Positions 60,542-64,000 of a DNA stretch of 64,000 bases are shown here, piece after piece. The notes beneath the pieces were generated by a model that searched no databases, had not been told where the DNA came from, and saw only the letters and a list, made by a program, of their open reading frames with translations. The stretch is from Sporosarcina sp. ACRSM. GTDB taxonomy: Bacteria; Bacillota; Bacilli; Bacillales_A; Planococcaceae. The number at the start of each line of letters is the position of its first letter. Position 1 is the first letter of the stretch. The stretch covers positions 1 to 64,000 of the forward strand of contig NZ_JAKRNU010000008.1 of NCBI RefSeq assembly GCF_022346545.1, read 5' to 3'. Made by a program: the position numbers and the translations under genes.

Positions 60542-61303
60542 ATGTCAGACAAAGAAAACTTGCCGAAAATCCAGGCACTTATCGTCGGGTTCTCGATTAT
60601 TGAACTTGTAGCCAAAAGCCCGCAACCGCTTAAGTTCAACGACATCCATCATCATACGAAAATCACGAAAAGTAATTTGCATAAATATTTACATACACTC
60701 ACCTCCCTTGGCGTTTTGTATCGCGATCAGGAAAGTGGCCATTACTCGGGTGGACCAGCACTGATTGATTACGGAATGGCAACGGTCAACAGTGAAAATA
60801 TTTTGGAGAAAGTGGGTCCTTTTTTGGAAGAGATCAATATCCTTTCAAAAGAAACGACTTTGCTTGCTGTATGGACGCATGATGGACCGACAATCATTCA
60901 CATGATTCATAGCCGTGCAGGATTAAATTTAGGAGGCCAAGTCGGGACTGTTCTTCCGATTCATTCGGCTGGTGGGAAGCTATTTGGAGCATTATTAAAC
61001 GGACCTTTGCTGGATGAGTGGATAGCCGGTGAAACTGAACATCTTTCCGCTGAAGAAAAGGCAACTCTCCAAACAGATTTTGAAGAAATTCAAAAAAATG
61101 GCATCGCATTTGCTAGTGAAGCACTCGCCCCATCAATTTCTTCGACAGCGATTCCGATCTTCAATCATGACTCGCATATGTTGGGTGCCATTATCATTGT
61201 TGGATTTCAAGGTACGGTTCCAGCTAGCCTTGAAGAGGAGCTTAGTGTTCAACTTCTTAAAAAAAGCGAGGAAATATCAAGTCTATTCGGATTCTCCAAA
61301 TAA
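60542..61303 (+). CDS. IclR-family regulator
   Basis: A 253-residue IclR-type regulator, paralogous to the one at 40605 (shared layout: IQALIVGFSIIELVAKSPQPLKF, KITKSNLHKYLHTLTSLG, then GGQVGTVLPIHSAGGKLF and SISSTAIPIFNHDSHMLGAIIIVG). AAAGGTGG stands 9 nt before the ATG. It is divergent from the FAD monooxygenase over a 252-bp region that must hold both promoters. A hairpin at 61351-61382 follows. Confidence 0.85.
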   Translation: MSDKENLPKIQALIVGFSIIELVAKSPQPLKFNDIHHHTKITKSNLHKYLHTLTSLGVLYRDQESGHYSGGPALIDYGMATVNSENILEKVGPFLEEINILSKETTLLAVWTHDGPTIIHMIHSRAGLNLGGQVGTVLPIHSAGGKLFGALLNGPLLDEWIAGETEHLSAEEKATLQTDFEEIQKNGIAFASEALAPSISSTAIPIFNHDSHMLGAIIIVGFQGTVPASLEEELSVQLLKKSEEISSLFGFSK

Positions 61304-61350
61304 GAACAGTATAAAACGCACACTTTTTGAAGCGGCATGTAAAAGCCAAC

Positions 61351-61382
61351 CCAGTTACATGGCAGTTTTTCCGTGTAACTGG
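61351..61382 (+). terminator. Hairpin after the IclR gene
   Basis: CCAGTTACA (61351-61359) pairs with TGTAACTGG (61374-61382). No T run follows, so termination strength is doubtful. Confidence 0.45.
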
Positions 61383-61402
61383 ATTACTTATGCCTATTGC
61401 TT

Positions 61403-63682
61403 TTAAAGAAAACGTTCTCTAACTCCCTCTTTTAACCATTTAGCTGTCAATGTTTGTGCATTGAGCATCTCTTCCGGTGTCCCCTCGAAGAGTATACGTC
61501 CGCCTTGTTTTCCTCCTCCTGGTCCCATTTCGATGATCCAGTCACTCGCTGCGATAAAGTCTAGATTATGTTCAATTATGATAACGGAATTACCCTTATT
61601 CACAAGTTTTTGAAATACATCTAAAAGTTTTCCATTATCTTTTGTGTGAAGCCCTATGGAAGGTTCATCTAATAGGTAGATTTGTCCTTCTTTTTGTAAG
61701 TGGCTTGCCAGTTTTAAACGTTGAATTTCTCCTCCGCTTAAAGAGCTTGTCGTCTGGCCTAAAGCTAGATACCCTAATCCTACGTCTTTTAGTGTATTCA
61801 CTCGTTTGATGATCTTTGGCATCTTAAAATAGGAAATCGCCTCATCTATCGTTAACTCTAAAATCTCTACAATATTTTTTGCTTGATATCGATAAGACAG
61901 TGCCTCGTCTGAATATCTCGTACCGGCACATGCTTCGCAGGGAATCGTCACTGGATCTGCAAATGCTACGTCTGGCGTGATGACTCCTTTCCCTTTGCAA
62001 ATCGGACATGCGCCTGAAGAGTTAAAGCTGAACAAACCAGGTGGTTGTCCTGTTTCTTTTGAAAAAAGGGAGCGGATATCATCCATAATTCCCATATAGG
62101 TAGCAAGTGTCGAACGGCTAGAGGTTCCGATACCGCCTTGCCCTACGCTTATGGTTTCTGGATAAATTTCCGTAAAGGATTCCAACATTAAAGAGCTTTT
62201 CCCTGAACCCGATACGCCACAAACAGACACTAAGACATTTTTAGGAATCGTTACGCTTATATTTTTCAAGTTATTGTGATTTGCTCCGCTGATGGCAAAA
62301 TAATCTTTTATTTCTCTTGGATTTTTGTTGATAGTTTGTTGGTGAGTTAGGGTTGTTGCGGTCGGCTTGTTTTTTAGTTCTTCTACTGGTCCTTGATAGA
62401 CAACTTCTCCTCCATTGACACCTGCTCCTGGTCCCATTTCTATGATTTCATCCGCTACTTTGATGATGGATACATCGTGTTCAATGACGATGACAGTATT
62501 ATGTTGGGCCTTTATACTTTTTAACATCTGAATTAACAAATCCACTTCTTCCGGATGGAGTCCTGCACTAGGTTCGTCAAAAATATAGGTGATATTGTTT
62601 AGACTGCTCCCTAAATGACGAGCGATTTTTACCCTTTGCGCTTCGCCGCCAGACAAGGTGCCCATTTTTCTTGATAGACTCAAATAGCCTAATCCCATTT
62701 CCACTAATTGCTTTAGAGGAGGAATTGCTTGCTGTGCGATATATTCTCCCAAAGGGTCTTGTAGTGTTGTTAATTCTTCCAGTAGTTCGGTTAGCTCAAA
62801 CTGATCGTATTCTGCAATATTGAAACCATTTACCCTACATTCCAATACTTTGGGATTCAGTCCTGATCCTTGGCAGGTCGGGCATAATGTATGTGTGGAT
62901 ACAGCTAAGACATCATCTTGGGTCACTCCTTTTAACTTCGAAATGTCTCTATTAATATAAAGGCGCGTAAATCTTGGTAATACCCCATCCCAATCATGTT
63001 TTTGTGGTCCATTTTTCGTATGAAACGGTGCATTGACTTTTTCACCTTCCTTGGGACCATATAAGAGCAGCTGGCGCTTTTCTTCCGAATAGTCCTTTAT
63101 CGGTAAATCTGGCTCGAATAACCCACAGGTCATCATCCAGTTGCCTTGCCAGCCGGAAGGTGATAAGGGCTTAAATCTTACCGCATAATCACGAAGAGAC
63201 TTCTCCAAATCGACCATCTTATTTAAGTCCGGCGCAATGATCTCCCCAAACCCACTACATGCCGGACAACTACCAAAAGAACTTTGGCTTGAAAATTCGT
63301 TTGCAGAACCGATTGATGGTTTTCCTATTCTTGAAAACAAAAGTCTAATTAAAGGATTGATATCCATATAAGTGCCAACTGTTGAACGAGAATTGCCTCC
63401 GACAGGTCTTTGCTCGACTACGACAACGGGGCTTAAGTTTTGCATAAGATCAGCGTGAGGTCTTTCGTACCGCGGCATTTGATAGCGGATATACTGTGGG
63501 TAGTTCAACGTCATTTGTCTTCTACTTTCCGTAGCTAATGTATCAAATACGACTGAACTCTTTCCCGAGCCTGAAAGACCCGTAAATACGATGATTTTTT
63601 CTTTTGGTATATTTAAGTCTACACTTTTCAAGTTATTTTCTTTAAGCCCTCGTAAAATGATTTCATCTTTTATTCCCGACAT
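61403..63682 (-). CDS. Short UvrA-like ABC ATPase
   Basis: A 759-residue protein of the UvrA family with two ABC ATPase halves. The first has FTGLSGSGKSSVVFD and SLSRKMGTLSGGEAQRVKIARHLGS; the second has VSVCGVSGSGKSSLMLE and TTSSLSGGEIQRLKLASHLQ. Zinc fingers are visible in CPACSGFG, in CPTCQGSGLNPKVLEC, and in CPICKGKGVITPD...CEACAGTRY. At 759 residues it is about 200 shorter than housekeeping UvrA (about 940-960), as in the UvrA-like proteins associated with drug tolerance. GGAAGG lies 8 nt before the ATG. It stands alone. A role in DNA-damage or antibiotic resistance is inferred from the class. Confidence 0.87.
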   Translation of the reverse strand: MSGIKDEIILRGLKENNLKSVDLNIPKEKIIVFTGLSGSGKSSVVFDTLATESRRQMTLNYPQYIRYQMPRYERPHADLMQNLSPVVVVEQRPVGGNSRSTVGTYMDINPLIRLLFSRIGKPSIGSANEFSSQSSFGSCPACSGFGEIIAPDLNKMVDLEKSLRDYAVRFKPLSPSGWQGNWMMTCGLFEPDLPIKDYSEEKRQLLLYGPKEGEKVNAPFHTKNGPQKHDWDGVLPRFTRLYINRDISKLKGVTQDDVLAVSTHTLCPTCQGSGLNPKVLECRVNGFNIAEYDQFELTELLEELTTLQDPLGEYIAQQAIPPLKQLVEMGLGYLSLSRKMGTLSGGEAQRVKIARHLGSSLNNITYIFDEPSAGLHPEEVDLLIQMLKSIKAQHNTVIVIEHDVSIIKVADEIIEMGPGAGVNGGEVVYQGPVEELKNKPTATTLTHQQTINKNPREIKDYFAISGANHNNLKNISVTIPKNVLVSVCGVSGSGKSSLMLESFTEIYPETISVGQGGIGTSSRSTLATYMGIMDDIRSLFSKETGQPPGLFSFNSSGACPICKGKGVITPDVAFADPVTIPCEACAGTRYSDEALSYRYQAKNIVEILELTIDEAISYFKMPKIIKRVNTLKDVGLGYLALGQTTSSLSGGEIQRLKLASHLQKEGQIYLLDEPSIGLHTKDNGKLLDVFQKLVNKGNSVIIIEHNLDFIAASDWIIEMGPGGGKQGGRILFEGTPEEMLNAQTLTAKWLKEGVRERFL

Positions 63683-63820
63683 TTAATCATCCTTCCTGAT
63701 TATATCTCAATCAATCAGTCGCTTATGAATACTGTCTCGCATCCACCCTCTTCTTTTCCACTTTTTGTCTCGTTGGATTGTCAGAGCTTTATCAATTTCA
63801 GGCTTACACCTTGACCACAA

Positions 63821-63863
63821 CAAAAGAGATCGAAAGAAATTGCTCTTCTTTCGACCTCTTTTG
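63821..63863 (-). terminator. Terminator after the partial ligase gene
   Basis: CAAAAGAGATCGAAAGAA pairs (one mismatch) with TTCTTTCGACCTCTTTTG. It lies just past the stop at 63866-63868. Confidence 0.75.
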
Positions 63864-63865
63864 TC

Positions 63866-64000
63866 TTATCTATTATCCTTTTCCGAGCGTCCCACCATTG
63901 AACAGCTAAGCAGTCGAGCCTCCGTCCGAAGCGGTCCTTTGGAGATTTTGCCCGATGGCGTTGTTGGAAGCTCTGAACGGATTTCCAAATACTCGGGAAC
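63866..64000 (-). CDS. AMP-forming acyl/aryl-CoA ligase, C-terminal 44 residues (cut by window edge)
   Basis: The minus strand at the right edge reads VPEYLEIRSELPTTPSGKIS, with the catalytic-lysine motif of adenylate-forming ligases (TPSGKI), then KGPLRTEARLLS and a stop after about 24 further residues. It is the end of an ANL-family synthetase that continues outside the window. The reading beyond the catalytic lysine (SCSMVGRSEKDNR) is longer and more polar than usual, which may be normal for this member. Confidence 0.75.
   Translation of the reverse strand, partial: VPEYLEIRSELPTTPSGKISKGPLRTEARLLSCSMVGRSEKDNR

Noticed and set aside
1..64000. CRISPR arrays, tRNA and rRNA genes
   Set aside because: No regularly spaced direct repeats and no tRNA or rRNA-like sequences were seen on reading; short RNA genes could still be missed without a covariance search.

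Overview
The window looks like chromosome of a low-to-mid GC Gram-positive rod of the Bacillales, most like the Planococcaceae (Sporosarcina/Lysinibacillus-type). The evidence is GGAGG-type ribosome sites before nearly every gene, a proline T-box, a Prli42 microprotein, bacilliredoxin BrxB, CcpA-type cre sites, and a long block with the gene content and order of the Bacillus subtilis yqj region. No rRNA, tRNA, CRISPR array or complete prophage was seen.

Layout. 1-0.8 kb: the 5' part of an IS200/IS605-type tnpB with its left-end hairpin, inserted in a LysR-type regulator of which only the C-terminal part remains here. 0.9-7.8 kb: an acetoin dehydrogenase operon (acoL-acoA-acoB-acoC) behind a sigma-54 promoter, with its activator gene acoR upstream. 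7.9-26.4 kb: a yqj-like housekeeping block: two Y-family DNA polymerases (one with an SOS box), yqjP/yqjQ, proI under a proline T-box, namA, rnz, M20 peptidase, acyl-CoA carboxyltransferase, methylmalonyl-CoA epimerase and brxB. Into this are set a ydjI/ydjG-like pair, an ECF sigma-PadR-FtsW-like module, a YbaK deacylase and an orphan CheW.

26.6-41.4 kb: aromatic-acid catabolism by the gentisate route. 3-Hydroxybenzoate 6-hydroxylase makes gentisate. Gentisate dioxygenase, a DinB-fold protein sitting where a maleylpyruvate isomerase is needed, and a FAH-family fumarylpyruvate hydrolase would then yield fumarate and pyruvate. A TRAP transporter, two AAHS-type MFS permeases, a PaaK-like ligase, a DUF3237 protein and three IclR regulators accompany them. 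41.5-49.7 kb: a beta-oxidation-type cluster (two AMP-forming acyl-CoA ligases, acyl-CoA dehydrogenase, thiolase, enoyl-CoA hydratase, 3-hydroxyacyl-CoA dehydrogenase).

49.9-57.2 kb: a sulfate-ester gene group: cysteine-type sulfatase, two MFS permeases and a ROK regulator, with a perfect cre site and a decayed formylglycine-generating-enzyme gene nearby. 57.2-61.3 kb: a second FAD-monooxygenase cluster with an unrecognised 182-residue protein, an MFS permease and a divergent IclR regulator. 61.4-64 kb: a short UvrA-like ATPase and the C-terminal end of another AMP-forming ligase.

The most interesting inference is the DinB-fold protein in the gentisate operon. Its position and its His49/His147/His151 pattern fit a thiol-cofactor maleylpyruvate isomerase, plausibly using bacillithiol in this lineage. 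Many start codons below were moved inward from the longest open frame because a ribosome site points to the inner codon.
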